The notes below the pieces were generated by a model that saw only the letters and a program-made list of their open reading frames with translations, did no database searches and was not told the origin of the DNA. DNA of 64,000 nucleotides from Bathymodiolus brooksi (Eukaryota; Mollusca; Bivalvia; Mytilida; Modiolidae): positions 55,446,646 through 55,510,645 of the forward strand of contig OY804582.1 in NCBI GenBank assembly GCA_963680875.1, read 5' to 3'. The position numbers were made by a program, and so were the translations under genes. Positions 45,251-60,115 of this stretch are shown here, piece by piece. Position 1 is the first letter of the stretch; every line of letters begins with the position of its first letter.

Positions 45251-47352
45251 ACAATATCAAATAACCCAAACACAACATCCGCCAAATATTCATATTCCTG
45301 TACTACAATATCAAATAACCCAAACACAACATCCTCCAAATAGTCGTATTCCTATACTTCAATATCAAATAACCCAAACACAACATCAGCCAAATAGTCG
45401 TATTCCTGTACTACAATATCAAATAACCTAAACACAACATCAGCCAAATAGTCGTATTCCTGTACTACAATATCAAATAACCCAAACACAATATCAGCCA
45501 AATAGTCATATTCCTATACTACAATATCAAATAACCCAAACACAACATCAGCCAAATGGTCATATTCCTGTACTACAATATCAAATAACCCAAACACAAC
45601 ATCAGCCAAATAGTCATATTCCTGTACTACAATATCTAATAACCCAAACACAACATCCAACAAATAGTCATACTCCTATACTACAATATCAAATAACCTA
45701 AACACAACATCCGCCAAATAGTCGTATTCCTGTACTACAATATCAAATAACCGAAACACAACATCAGCCAAATAGTCATATTCCTATACTACAATATCAA
45801 ATAACCTAAACACAACATCCGCCAAATAGTCATATTCCTATACTACAATATCAAATAACCCAAACACAACATCAACCAAATAGTCATATTCCTATACTAC
45901 AATATCAAATAAACCAAACACAACATCCGCCAAATAGTCATATTCCTATACTACAATATCAAATAATCCAAAAACAACATCCTCCAAATAGTCATATTCC
46001 TATACTACAATATCAAATAACCCAAACACAACATCCGGCAAATAGTCGTATTCCTGTACTACAATATCAAATAAGCCGAACAACATCCGCCAAATAGTCG
46101 TATTCCTGTACTACTATATTAAATAACCTAAACACAACATCAACCAAATAGTCATATACCTATATTACAATATCAAATAACCCAAACACAACATCCGCAA
46201 AATAGTCATATTCCTGTACTACAATATCAAATAACCCAAACACAACTTCCTCCAAATAGTCGTATTCCTATACTACACTATCAAATAACCCAAACACAAC
46301 ATCCTCCAAATAGTCATATTCATGTACTACAATATCAAATAACCTAAACACAACATCAGCCAAATAGTCATATTCCTGTACTACAATATCAAATAACCTA
46401 AACACAACATCCGCCAAATAGTCGTATTCCTATACTACAATTTCAAATAACCCAAACACAACATCCTCCAAATAGTCATATTCCTGTACTACAATATCAA
46501 ATAACCTAAACACAACATCAGCCAAATAGTCGTATTCCTGTACTACAATATCAAATAACCCAAACACAACATCCTCGAAATAGTCATATTCCTGTACTAC
46601 AATATCAAATAACCCAAACACAACATCCTCCAAATAGTAATATTCCTCTACTACAATATCAAATAACCCAAACACAACATCAGCCAAATAGTCATATTCC
46701 TATGCTACAATATCAAATAACCCAAACACAACATCAGCCAAATAGTCATATTCCTGTACTACAATATCAAAAAACCCTAACACAACATCCTCCAAATAGT
46801 CATATTCCTATACTACAATATCAAATAACCCAAACACAAGATCAGCCAAATATTCGTATTCCTGTACTACAATATCAAATAACCTAAACACAACATCCTC
46901 CAAATAGTCATATTCCTGTTCTACAATATCAAATAACCCAAACACAACATCCTCCAAATAGTCATATTCCTGTACTACAATATCAAATAACCCAAACACT
47001 ACATGCTCCAAATAGTCGTATTCTTGTAATACAATATCAAATAACCTAAACACAACATTCTCCAAATAGTCGTATTCCTCAACTACAATATCAAATAACC
47101 CAACCACAACATGCTCCAAATAGTCGTATTCCTGTACTACAATATCAAATAACCAAAACAGAACATTCGCCAAATAGTCATATTCCTGTACTACAATATC
47201 AAATAACCCAAACAACATCCGCCAAATAGTCATATTCCTGTACTTCAATATCAAATAACCCAAACACAACATCCTCCAAATAGTCATATTCCAATACTAC
47301 AATATCAAATAATCTAAACACAACATCCGGCAAATAGTCCTATTCCTATACT
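45251..47352. repeat. ~2.1-kb tandem duplication, unit A
   Basis: The unit starts at the segment with GCCAAATATTCATATT (45,281) and repeats from 47,353 (47,383), offset 2,102. After a one-unit loss in unit B near 48,020 the offset becomes 2,048: CCTATGCTAC at 46,698 and 48,746. Unit A lacks about five monomers near 47,080 that unit B retains at 49,120-49,400. This fuses two frames into the longest spurious ORF of the window. Private variants include CCTCAACTAC near 47,077 and CCTCGAAATAGTCAT near 46,571. Confidence 0.78.
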
Positions 47353-49630
47353 ACAATATCAAATAACCCAAACACAACATCCGCCAAATATTCATATTCC
47401 TGTACTACAATATCAAATAACCCAAACACAACATCCTCCAAATAGTCGTATTCCTATACTTCAATATCAAATAACCCAAACACAACATCAGCCAAATAGT
47501 CGTATTCCTGTACTACAATATCAAATAACCTAAACACAACATCAGCCAAATAATCGTATTCCTGTACTACAATATCAAATAACCCAAACACAATATCAGC
47601 CAAATAGTCATATTCCTATACTACAATATCAAATAACCCAAACACAACATCAGCCAAATAGTCATATTCCTGTACTACAATATCAAATAACCCAAACACA
47701 ACATCAGCCAAATAGTCATATTCCTGTACTACAATATCTAATAACCCAAACACAACATCCAACAAATAGTCATACTCCTATACTACAATATCAAATAACC
47801 TAAACACAACATCCGCCAAATAGTCGTATTCCTGTACTACAATATCAAATAACCGAAACACAACATCAGCCAAATAGTCATATTCCTATACTACAATATC
47901 AAATAACCTAAACACAACATCCGCCAAATAGTCATATTCCTATACTACAATATCAAATAACCCAAACACAACATCAACCAAATAGTCATATTCCTATACT
48001 ACAATATCAAATAAACCAAACACAACATCCTCCAAATAGTCATATTCCTATACTACAATATCAAATAACCCAAACACAACATCCGGCAAATAGTCGTATT
48101 CCTGTACTACAATATCAAATAAGCCAAACAACATCCGCCAAATAGTCGTATTCCTGTACTACTATATTAAATAACCTAAACACAACATCAACCAAATAGT
48201 CATATACCTATATTACAATATCAAATAACCCAAACACAACATCCGCAAAATAGTCATATTCCTGTACTACAATATCAAATAACCCAAACACAACTTCCTC
48301 CAAATAGTCGTATTCCTATACTACACTATCAAATAACCCAAACACAACATCCTCCAAATAGTCATATTCATGTACTACAATATCAAATAACCTAAACACA
48401 ACATCAGCCAAATAGTCATATTCCTGTACTACAATATCAAATAACCTAAACACAACATCCGCCAAATAGTCGTATTCCTATACTACAATTTCAAATAACC
48501 CAAACACAACATCCTCCAAATAGTCATATTCCTGTACTACAATATCAAATAACCTAAACACAACATCAGCCAAATAGTCGTATTCCTGTACTACAATATC
48601 AAATAACCCAAACACAACATCCTCCAAATAGTCATATTCCTATACTACAATATCAAATAACCCAAACACAACATCCTCCAAATAGTAATATTCCTCTACT
48701 ACAATATCAAATAACCCAAACACAACATCAGCCAAATAGTCATATTCCTATGCTACAATATCAAATAACCCAAACACAACATCAGCCAAATAGTCATATT
48801 CCTGTACTACAATATCAAATAACCCTAACACAACATCCTCCTAATAGTCATATTCCTATACTACAATATCAAATAACCCAAACACAAGATCAGCCAAATA
48901 TTCGTATTCCTGTACTACAATATCAAATAACCTAAACACAACATCCTCCAAATAGTCATATTCCTGTTCTACAATATCAAATAACCCAAACACAACATCC
49001 TCCAAATAGTCATATTCCTGTACTACAATATCAAATAACCCAAACACTACATGCTCCAAATAGTCGTATTCTTGTAATACAATATCAAATAACCTAAACA
49101 CAACATTCTCCAAATAGTCGTATTCCTATACTACAATATCAAATAACCCAAACACAACATGCTCCAAATAGTCGTATTCCTGTAATACAATATCAAATAA
49201 CCTAAACACAACATCCGCCAAATAGTCATATTCCTGTACTACAATATCAAATAACCCAAACAACATCCACCAAATAGTCATATTCCTGTACTACAATATC
49301 AAATAACCCAAACAAAACATCCTCCAAATAGTCGTATTCCTATACTACAATATCAAATAACCCAAACACAACATGCTCCAAATAGTCGTATTCCTGTACT
49401 ACAATATCAAATAACCAAAACAGAACATCCGCCAAATAGTCATATTCCTGTACTACAATATCAAATAACCCAAACAACATCCGCCAAATAGTCATATTCC
49501 TGTACTTCAATATCAAATAACCCAAACACAACATCCTCCAAATAGTCATATTCCAATACTACAATATCAAATAATCTAAACACAACATCCGGCAAATAGT
49601 CCTATTCCTATACTACAATATCAAATAACC
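47353..49630. repeat. ~2.1-kb tandem duplication, unit B
   Basis: This is the second copy of 45,251-47,352. Near 48,020 it lacks the AAATAATCCAAAAAC unit that unit A has near 45,960. It carries CCTCCTAATAG near 48,838, a private change. It ends with CCGGCAAATAGTCC at about 49,588, after which the array continues with CATCAGCC units instead of a third copy. Confidence 0.75.
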
Positions 49631-50128
49631 CAAACACAACATCAGCCAAATAGTCATATTCCTATACTACAATATCAAATAACCCAAACACAACATCCTC
49701 CAAATAGTCATATTCATGTATTACAATATCAAATAACCTAAACACAACATCAGCCAAATAGTCATATTCCTGTACTACAAGATCAAATAACCAAAACACA
49801 ACATCCGCCAAATAGTCGTATTCCTATACTACAATATCAAATAACCCAAAAACAACATCAGCCAAATAGTCATATTCCTATACTAAAAATATCAAATAAC
49901 CCAAACAAAACATGAGCCAAATAGTCATATTCCTGTACTACAATATCAAATAACCCAAACACAACATCAGCCAAATAGTCATATTCTTGTACTACAATAT
50001 CAAATAACCCAAACACAACATCCTCCAAATAGTCGTATTCCTGTACTACAATATCAAATAACCTAAACACAACATCCACCAAATAGTCATATTCCTATAC
50101 TACAATATCAAATAACCCAAACACAACA
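49631..50128. repeat. Transitional satellite segment
   Basis: This short stretch of 54-bp units links the 2.1-kb pair to the 1.4-kb array. It contains several private changes: ACAAGATCAAATAACC near 49,779, an inserted-base unit ACTAAAAATATC near 49,883, and CAAAACATGAGCC near 49,907. Its right part (49,900-50,090) resembles the 54.1-54.3-kb segment but keeps the full-length CCTGTACTAC. Confidence 0.55.
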
Positions 50129-53100
50129 TTCTCTCCAAATAGTCGTATTCCTATACTACAATATCAAATAACCCAAAGACAACATGCTCCAAATGGTCGT
50201 ATTCCTGTACTACAATATCAAATATCCTAAACACAACATCCGCCAAATAGTCATATTCCAATACTACAATATCAAATACCCCAAACAACATCCGCCAAAT
50301 AGTCATATTCCTGTACTACAATATCAAATAACGCAAACACAACATCCTCCAAATAGTCATATTCCTATACTACAATATCAAATAACCCAAACACAACATC
50401 CGCCAAATAGTCGTATTCCTGTACTACAATATCAAATAACCCAAACACAACATCCGCCAAATAGTCATATTCCTGTACTACAATATCAAATAACCCAAGC
50501 ACAACATCCTCCAAATAGTCGTATTCCTATACTACAATATCAAATAACCCAAACACAACATCAGCCAAATAGTCGTATTACTGTACTACAATATCAAATA
50601 ACCCAAAAAACATCCGCCAAATAGTCGTAATCCTGTACTACAATATCAAATAACCCAAACACAACATCAGCCAAATTGTCATATTCCTATACTACAATAT
50701 CAAATAACCCAAACAACATCCGCCAAATAGTCGTATTCCTGTACTACAATATCAAATAACCCAAACACAACATCCTGCAAACAGTCATATTCCTATACTA
50801 CAATATCAAATAACCCAAACACAACATCCTCCAAATAGTCGTATTCCTATACTACAATATCAAATAAACCAAACACAACTTCCGCCAAATAGTCATATTC
50901 CTATACTACAATATCAAATAACCCAAACACAACATCCGCCAAATAGTCATATTCCTGTACTACAATATCAAATAACCTAAACACAACATCCTCCAAATAG
51001 TCGTATTCCTGTACTTCAATATCAAATAACCCAAACGCAACATCAGCCAAATAGTCGTATTCCTATACTACAATATCAAATAACCTAAACACAACATCAG
51101 CCAAATAGTCGTTTTCCTGTACTACAATATCAAATAACCTAAACACAACTTCCTCCAAATAGTCGTATTCCTATACTACACTATCAAATAACCCAAACAC
51201 AACATCCTCCAAATAGTCATATTCATGTACTACAATATCAAATAACCTAAACACAACATCAGCCAAATAGTCATATTCCTGTGCTACAATATCAAATAAC
51301 CTAAGCACAACATTCGGCAAATAGTCGTATTCCTATACTACAATATCAAATAACCCAAACACAACATCAGCAAAATAGTCATATTCCTGTACTACAATAT
51401 CAAATAACCCAAACACAACATCCTCCAAATAGTCGTATTCCTGTACTACAATATCAAATAACCTAAACACAACATCCACCAAATAGTCATATTCCTATAC
51501 TACAATATCAAATAACCTAAACACAACATTCTCTCCAAATGGTCGTATTCCTATACTACAATATCAAATAACCCAAAGACAAAATGCTCCAAATGGTCGT
51601 ATTCCTGTACTACAATATCAAATATCCTAAACACAACATCCGCCAAATAGTCATATTCCTCTACTACAATATCAAATAACCCAAACAACATCCGCCAAAT
51701 AGTCATATTCCTGTACTACAATATCAAATAACCCAAACACAACATCCTCCAAATAGTCATATTCCTATACTAAAATATCAAATAACCCAAACACAACATC
51801 CGCCAAATAGTCGTATTCCTGTACTACAATATCAAATAACCTAAACACAACATCCGCCAAATAGTCATATTCCTGTACTACAATATCAAATAACCCAAAC
51901 ACAACATCCTCGAAATAGTCGTATTCCTATACTACAATATCAAATAACCCAAACACAACATCAGCCAAATAGTCGTATTACTGTACTACAATATCAAATA
52001 ACCCAAAAAAACATCCGCCAAATAGTCGTATTCCTGTACTACAATATCAAATAACCCAAACACAACATCAGCCAAATTGTCATATTCCTATACTACAATA
52101 TCAAATAACCCAAACAACTTCCGCCAAATAGTCGTATTCCTGTACTACAATATCAAATAACCCAAACACAACATCCTACAAACAGTCATATTCCTATACT
52201 ACAATATCAAATAACCCAAACACAACATCCTCCAAATAGTCGTATTCCTATACTACAATCTCAAATAACCCAAACACAACTTACGCCAAATAGTCATATT
52301 CCTATACTACAATATCAAATAACCCAAACACAACATCCACCAAATAGTCGTATTCCTGTACTACAATATCAAATAACCCAAACACAACATCCTACAAACA
52401 GTCATATTCCTGTACTACAATATCAAATAACCTAAACACAACATCCTCCAAATAGTCGTATTCCTGTACTTCAATATCAAATAACCCAAACACAACATCA
52501 GCCAAATAGTCGTATTCCTGTACTACAATATCAAATAACCTAAACACAACATCCGCCAAATAGTCGTTTTCCTGTACTACAATATCAAATAACCTAAACA
52601 CAACTTCCTCCAAATAGTCGTATTCCTATACTACACTATCAAATAACCCAAACACAACATCCTCCAAATAGTCATATTCATGTACTACAATATCAAATAA
52701 CCTAAACACAACATCAGCCAAATAGTCATATTCCTGTGCTACAATATCAAATAACCTAAACACAACATCCGGCAAATAGTCGTATTCCTATACTACAATA
52801 TCAAATAACCCAAACACAACATCAGCAAAATAGTCATATTCCTGTACTACAATATCAAATAACCCAAACACAACATCCTCCAAATAGTTGTATTCCTGTG
52901 CTACAATATCAAATAACCTAAACACAACATTCTCTCCAAATAGTCGTATTCCTATACTACAATATCAAATAACCCAAAGACAAAATGCTCCAAATGGTCA
53001 TATTCCTGTACTACAATATCAAATATCCTAAACACAACATTCGCCAAATAGTCATATTCCTCTACTACAATATCAAATAACCCAAACAACATCCGCCAAA

Positions 53101-56100
53101 TAGTCATATTCCTATACTAAAATATCAAATAACCCAAACACAACATCCGCCAAATAGTCGTATTCCTGTACTACAATATCAAATAACCTAAACACAACAT
53201 CCGCCAAATAGTCATATTCCTGTACTACAATATCAAATAACCCAAACACAACATCCTCGAAATAGTCGTATTCCTATACTACAATATCAAATAACCCAAA
53301 CACAACATCAGCCAAATAGTCATATTCCTGTACTACAATATCAAATAACCCAAACACAACATCAGCCAAATTGTCATATTCCTATACTATAATATCAAAT
53401 AACCCAAACAACATCCGCCAAATAGTCGTATTCCTGTACTACAATATCAAATAACCCAAACACAACATCCTACAAACAGTCATATTCCTATACTACAATA
53501 TCAAATAACCCAAGCACAACATCCTCCAAATAGTCGTATTCCTATACTACAATCTCAAATAACCCAAACACAACTTACGCCAAATAGTCATATTCCTATA
53601 CTACAATATCAAATAACCCAAACAAAACATCCGCCAAATAGTCATATTCCTGTACTACAATATCAAATAACCTAAACACAACATCCTCCAAATAGTCGTA
53701 TTCCTGTACTTCAATATCAAATAACCCAAACACAACATCAGCCAAATAGTCGTATTCCTGTACTACAATATCAAATAACCTAAACACAACATCAGCCAAA
53801 TAGTCGTTTTCCTGTACTACAATATCAAATAACCTAAACACAACTTCCGCCAAATAGTCGTATTCCTATACTACACTATCAAATAACACAAACACAACAT
53901 CCTCCAAATAGTCATATTCATGTACTACAATATCAAATAACCTAAACACAACATCAGCCAAATAGTCATATTCCTGTACTACAATATCAAATAACCTAAA
54001 CACAACCTCCGCCAAATAGTCGTATTCCTATACTACAATATCAAATAACCCAAACACAACATCAGCCAAATAGTCATATTCCTATACTACAATATCAAAT
54101 AACCCAAACACAACATCGGCCAAATAGTCATATTCCTGTACTACAATATCAAATAACCCAAACACAAAATCAGCCAAATAGTCATATTCTTGTACTACAA
54201 TATCAAATAACCCAAACACAACATCCTCCAAATAGTAGTATTCCTGTACAATATCAAATAACCTAAACACAACATCCACCAAATAGCCATATTCCTATAC
54301 TACAATATCAAATAACCTAAACACAACATTCTCTCCAAATAGTCGTATTCCTATACTACATTATCAAATAACCCAAAGACAACATGCTCCAAATGGTCGT
54401 ATTCCTATACTACAATATCAAATATCCTAAACACAACATCCGCCAAATAGTCATATTCCTCTACAACAATATCAAATAACCCAAACAACATCCGCCAAAT
54501 AGTCATATTCCTGTACTACAATATCAAATAACCCAAACACAACATCCTCCAAATAGTCATATTCCTATACTACAATATCAAATAACCCAAACACAACATC
54601 CGCCAAATAGTCGTATTCCTGTACTACAATATCAAATAACCTAAACACAACATCCGCCAAATAGTCATATTCCTGTACTACAATATCAAATAACACAAAC
54701 ACAACATCCTCCAAATAGTCGTATTCCTATACTACAATATCAAATAACCCAAACACAACATCAGCCGAATAGTCGTATTACTGTACTACAATATCAAATA
54801 ACCCAAACAACATCCGCCAAATAGTCATATTCCTGTACTACAATATCAAATAACCCAAACACAACATCCTCCAAATAGTCGTATTCCTATACTACAATAT
54901 CAAATAACCCAAACACAACTTCCGCCAAATAGTCATATTCCTATACTACAATATCAAATAACCCAAACACAACATCCGCCAAATAGTCATATTCCTGTAC
55001 TACAATATCAAATAACCTAAACACAACATCCTCCAAATAGTCGTATTCCTGTACTTCAATATCAAATAACCCAAACACAACATCAGCCAAATAGTCGTAT
55101 TCCTGTACTACAATATCAAATAACCTAAACACAACATCAGCCAAATAGTCATATTCCTGTACTACAATATCAAATAACCTAAACACAACATCCGCCAAAT
55201 AGTCGTATTCCTATACTACAATATCAAATAACCCAAACACAACATCAGCCAAATAGTCATATTCCTATACTACAATATCAAATAACCCAAACACAACATC
55301 GGCCAAATAGTCATATTCCTGTACTACAATATCAAATAACCCAAACACAAAATCAGCCAAATAGTCATATTCTTGTACTACAATATCAAATAACCCAAAC
55401 ACAACATCCTCCAAATAGTCGTATTCCTGTACAATATCAAATAACCTAAACACAACATCCACCAAATAGTCATATTCCTATACTACAATATCAAATAACC
55501 TAAACACAACATTCTCTCCAAATAGTCGTATTCCTATACTACAATATCAAATAACCCAAAGACAACATGCTCCAAATGGTCGTATTCCTATACTACAATA
55601 TCAAATATCCTAAACACAACATCCGCCAAATAGTCATATTCCTCTACTACAATATCAAATAACCCAAACAACATCCGCCAAGTAGTCATATTCCTGTACT
55701 ACAATATCAAATAACCCAAACACAACATCCTCCAAATAGTCATATTCCTATACTACAATATCAAATAACCCAAACACAACATCCGCCAAATAGTCGTATT
55801 CCTGTACTACAATATCAAATAACCTAAACACAACATCCGCCAAATAGTCATATTCCTGTACTACAATATCAAATAACACAAACACAACATCCTCCAAATA
55901 GTCGTATTCCTATACTACAATATCAAATAACCCAAACACAACATCAGCCACATAGACGTATTACTGTACTACAATATCAAATAACCCAAAAAACATCCGC
56001 CAAATAGTCGTATTCCTGTACTACAATATCAAATAACCCAAGCACAACATCAGCCAAATTGTCATATTCCTATACTACAAAATCAAATAACCCAAACAAC

Positions 56101-56600
56101 ATTCGCCAAATAGTCATATTCCTGTACTACAATATCAAATAACCCAAACACAACATCCTACAAACAGTCATATTCCTATACTACAATATCAAATAACCCA
56201 AACACAACATCCTCCAAATAGTCGTATTCCTATACTACAATATCAAATAACCCAAACACAACTTCCGCCAAATAGTCATATTCCTATACTACAATATCAA
56301 ATAACCCAAACACAACATCCGCCAAATAGTCATATTCCTGTACTACAATATCAAATAACCTAAACACAACATCCTCCAAATAGTCGTATTCCTGTACTTC
56401 AATATCAAATAACCCAAACACAACATCAGCCAAATAGTCGTATTCCTGTACTACAATATCAAATAACCTAAACACAACATCAGCCAAATAGTCGTTTTCC
56501 TGTACTACAATATCAAATAACCTAAACACAACTTCCTCCAAATAGTCGTATTCCTATACTACACTATCAAATAACCCAAACACAACATCCTCCAAATAGT
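50129..56600. repeat. Imperfect ~1.4-kb higher-order array
   Basis: The 56-bp marker unit (TTCTCTCC) occurs at 50,129, 51,529, 52,930, 54,329 and 55,512, giving spacings of about 1,400, 1,401, 1,399 and 1,183 bp. Between markers the order of variants is broadly conserved: AAAGACAA, AAATATCC, CCTCTACTAC, a 52-bp unit, the six- or seven-A unit, TACAAACAG, the ACTTCAATATC unit and the GTTTTCC unit. The last interval is four units shorter. Copies differ by whole-unit indels and many substitutions, so this array is older than the near-perfect duplications elsewhere. A 51-bp unit (CCTGTACAATATC) first appears at 54,242. Confidence 0.7.
54082..55264. repeat. 1,183-bp repeat unit with 51-bp monomer
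   Basis: The segment from 54,082 recurs at 55,265 (offset 1,183), carrying CATCGGCC, CAAAATCAGCC, TTCTTGTACTAC and the 51-bp CCTGTACAATATC unit. The 3-bp loss keeps the frame in the minus-strand pseudo-ORF. The same haplotype recurs at about 59,898, 61,189 and 63,018, so the 51-bp unit marks a right-hand sub-lineage. Confidence 0.7.
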
Positions 56601-59600
56601 CATATTCATGTACTACAATTTCAAATAACCTAAACACAACATCAGCCAAATAGTCATATTCCTGTACTACAATATCAAATAACCTAAACACAACATCCGC
56701 CGAATAGTCGTATTCCTATACTACAATATCAAATAACCCAAACACAACATCAGCCAAATAGTCATATTCCTATACTACAATATCAAATAACCCAAACACA
56801 ACATCAGCCAAATAGTCATATTCCTGTACTACAATATCAAATAACCCAAACACAACATCAGCCAAATAGTCATATTCCTGTACTACAATATCAAATAACC
56901 TAAACACAACATCCGCCAAATAGTCGTATTCCTATACTACAATATCAAATTACCTAAACACAACATCCGCCAAATAATCATATTCCTATACTACAATAAC
57001 AAATAACCCAAACATAACATCCTTCAAATAGTCATATTCCTGTACTACAATATCAAATAACCCAAACACAACATCCTCCAAATAGTCGTATTCCTATACT
57101 TCAATATCAAATAACCCAAACACAACATCAGCCAAATAGTCGTATTCCTGTACTACAATATCAAATAACCTAAACACAACATCAGCCAAATAGTCATATT
57201 CCTGTACTACAATATCAAATAACCCAAACACAACATCAGCCAAATAGTCATATTCCTATACTACAATATCAAATAACCCAAACACCACATTCGCCAAATA
57301 GTCATATTCCTGTACTACAATATCAAATAACCCAAACACAACATCAGCCAAATAGTCATATTCCTGTACTACAATATCTAATAACCCAAACACAACATCC
57401 AACAAATAGTCATACTCCTATACTACAATATCAAATAACCTAAACACAACATCCGCCAAATAGTCGTATTCCTGTACTACAATATCAAATAACCCAAACA
57501 CAACATCAGCCAAATAGTCATATTCCTATACTACAATATCAAATAACCCAAACACAACATCCTCCAAATTGTCATATTCCTATACTACAATATCAAATAA
57601 CCCAAACACAACATCAACCAAATAGTCATATTCCTATACTACAATATCAAATAAACCAAACACAACATCCGCCAAATAGTCATATTCCTATACTACAATA
57701 TCAAATAATCCAAAAACAACATCCTCCAAATAGTCATATTCCTATACTACAATATCAAATAACCCAAACACAACATCCGGCAAATAGTCGTATTCCTGTA
57801 TTACAATATCAAATAAGCCAAACAACATCCGCCAAATAGTCGTATTCCTGTACTACTATATCAAATAACCTAAACACAACATCAACCAAATAGTCATATA
57901 CCTATATTACAATATCAAATAACCCAAACACAACATCCGCAAAATAGTCATATTCCTGTACTACAATATCAAATAACCCAAACACAACATCCGCCAAATA
58001 GTCATATTCCTGTACTACAATATCAAATTACCCAAACACAACATCAGCCAAATAGTCATATACCTATACTACAATATCAAATAACCCAAACACAACATCC
58101 GCCAAATAGTCATATTTGTACACTACAATATCAAATAACCCAAATACAACATCCTCCAAATAGTCATATTCCTATACTACAATATCAAATAACCCAAACA
58201 CAACATCAGCCAAATAGTCATATTCCTATACTACAATATCAAATAACCCAAACAAAACATCCTCCAAATAGTCATATTCCTGTACTACAATATCAAATAA
58301 ACCAAACACAACATCAGCTAAATAGTCGTATTCCTGTACTACAATATCAAATAACCCAAACACAACATCCTCCAAATAGTCATATTCCTATACTACAATA
58401 TCAAATAACCCAAACACAACATCCTTCAAATAGTCATATTCCTGTACTACAAAATCAAATAACCTAAACACAACATCCTTCAAATAGTCATATTCCTGTA
58501 CTACAATATCAAATAACCCAAACACAACATCCTTCAAATAGTCATATTCCTGTACTACAATATCAAATAACCAAAACACAACATCCGCCAAATAGTAGTA
58601 TTCTTGTACTACAATATCAAATAACCCAAACACAACATCCACCAAATAGTCGTATTCCTGTACTACAATATCAAATAACCCAAACACAACATCCGCCAAA
58701 TAGTCGTATTCCTATACTACAATATCAAATAATCCAAACACAACATCCTCCAAATAGTCATATTCCTATACTACAATATCAAATAACCCAAACACAACAT
58801 CCGCCAAATAGTCGTATTCCTGTACTACAGTATCAAATAAGCCAAAAAACATCCGCCAAATAGTCGTATTCCTGTACTACTATATCAAATAACCAAAACA
58901 CAACATCAGCCAGATAGTCATATACATATATTACAATATCAAATAACCCAAACACAACATCCGCAAAATAGTCATATTCCTGTACTACAATATCAAATAA
59001 CCCAAACACAACATCCGCCAAATAGTCATATTCCTGTACTACAATATCAAATTACCCAAACACAACATCAGCCAAATAGTCATATACCTATACTACAATA
59101 TCAAATAACCCAAACACAACATCCGCCAAATAGTCATATTCCTACACTACAATATCAAATAACCCAAACACAACATCTTCCAAATAGTCATATTCCTATA
59201 CTACAATATCAAATAACCCAAACACAACATTAGCCAAATAGTCATATTCCTATACTACAATATCAAATAACCCAAACAAAACATCCTCCAAATAGTCATA
59301 TTCCTGTACTACAATATCAAAAAACCCAAACACAACATCAGCTAAATAGTCGTATTCCTGTACTACAATATCAAATAACCCAAACACAACATCCTCCAAA
59401 TAGTCATATTCCTGTACTACAAAATCAAATAACCTAAACACAACATCCTTCAAATAGTCATATTCCTGTACTACAATATCAAATAACCCAAACACAACAT
59501 CCTTCAAATAGTCATATTCCTGTACTACAATATCAAATAACCCTAACACAACATCAGCCAAATAGTCGTTTTCCTGTACTACAATATCAAATAACACAAA

Positions 59601-59830
59601 CACAACATCCTCCAAATAGTCATATTCCTATACTACAATATCAAATAACCCAAACACAACATCCTCCAAATAGTCATATTCATGTACTACAATTTCAAAT
59701 AACCTAAACACAACATCAGCCAAATAGTCATATTCCTGTACTACAATATCAAATAACCTAAACACAACATCAGCCAAATAGTCATATTCCTGTACTACAA
59801 TATCAAATAACCTAAACACAACCTCCGCCA
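56601..59830. repeat. Edge-type satellite segment with internal ~1-kb diverged duplication
   Basis: No 56-bp marker unit occurs between 55,512 and 60,145. This segment shares rare variants with the left end of the window: CATCCTTCAAATAG units (57,020, 58,42x, 58,47x, 58,53x, 59,44x, 59,50x), AAAATCAAATAACC (58,451 and 59,421) and AAATTACC (about 56,948, 58,026 and 59,050). Within it, 57,811 and 58,835 (AATAAGCCAAA) and 58,441 and 59,411 mark a diverged tandem duplication with offsets of 1,024 and then 970 bp, a one-unit change. Odd units include CATATTTGTACACTAC near 58,112 and ATACATATATTAC near 58,921. Confidence 0.68.
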
Positions 59831-60115
59831 AATAGTCGTATTCCTATACTACAATATCAAATAACCCAAACACAACATCAGCCAAATAGTCATATTCCTA
59901 TACTACAATATCAAATAACCCAAACACAACATCGGCCAAATAGTCATATTCCTGTACTACAATATCAAATAACCCAAACACAAAATCAGCCAAATAGTCA
60001 TATTCTTGTACTACAATATCAAATAACCCAAACACAACATCCTCCAAATAGTCGTATTCCTGTACAATATCAAATAACCTAAACACAACATCCACCAAAT
60101 AGTCATATTCCTATA

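Noticed and set aside
46808..47287. Minus-strand open frame of 159 codons, the longest in the window
   Set aside because: It is nine satellite units read in the one open minus frame. It is long only because a unit deletion near 47.08 kb removed stop-bearing units, and its tandem copy at 48.9-49.5 kb is split. No homology to a known protein is recognisable.
50184..50624. Plus-strand open frame of 146 codons
   Set aside because: It is a run of units that happen to have C at monomer position 32, preceded by shifted units. The start codon lies in ACATGCTCC, a unit variant. Equivalent regions in other copies carry stops.
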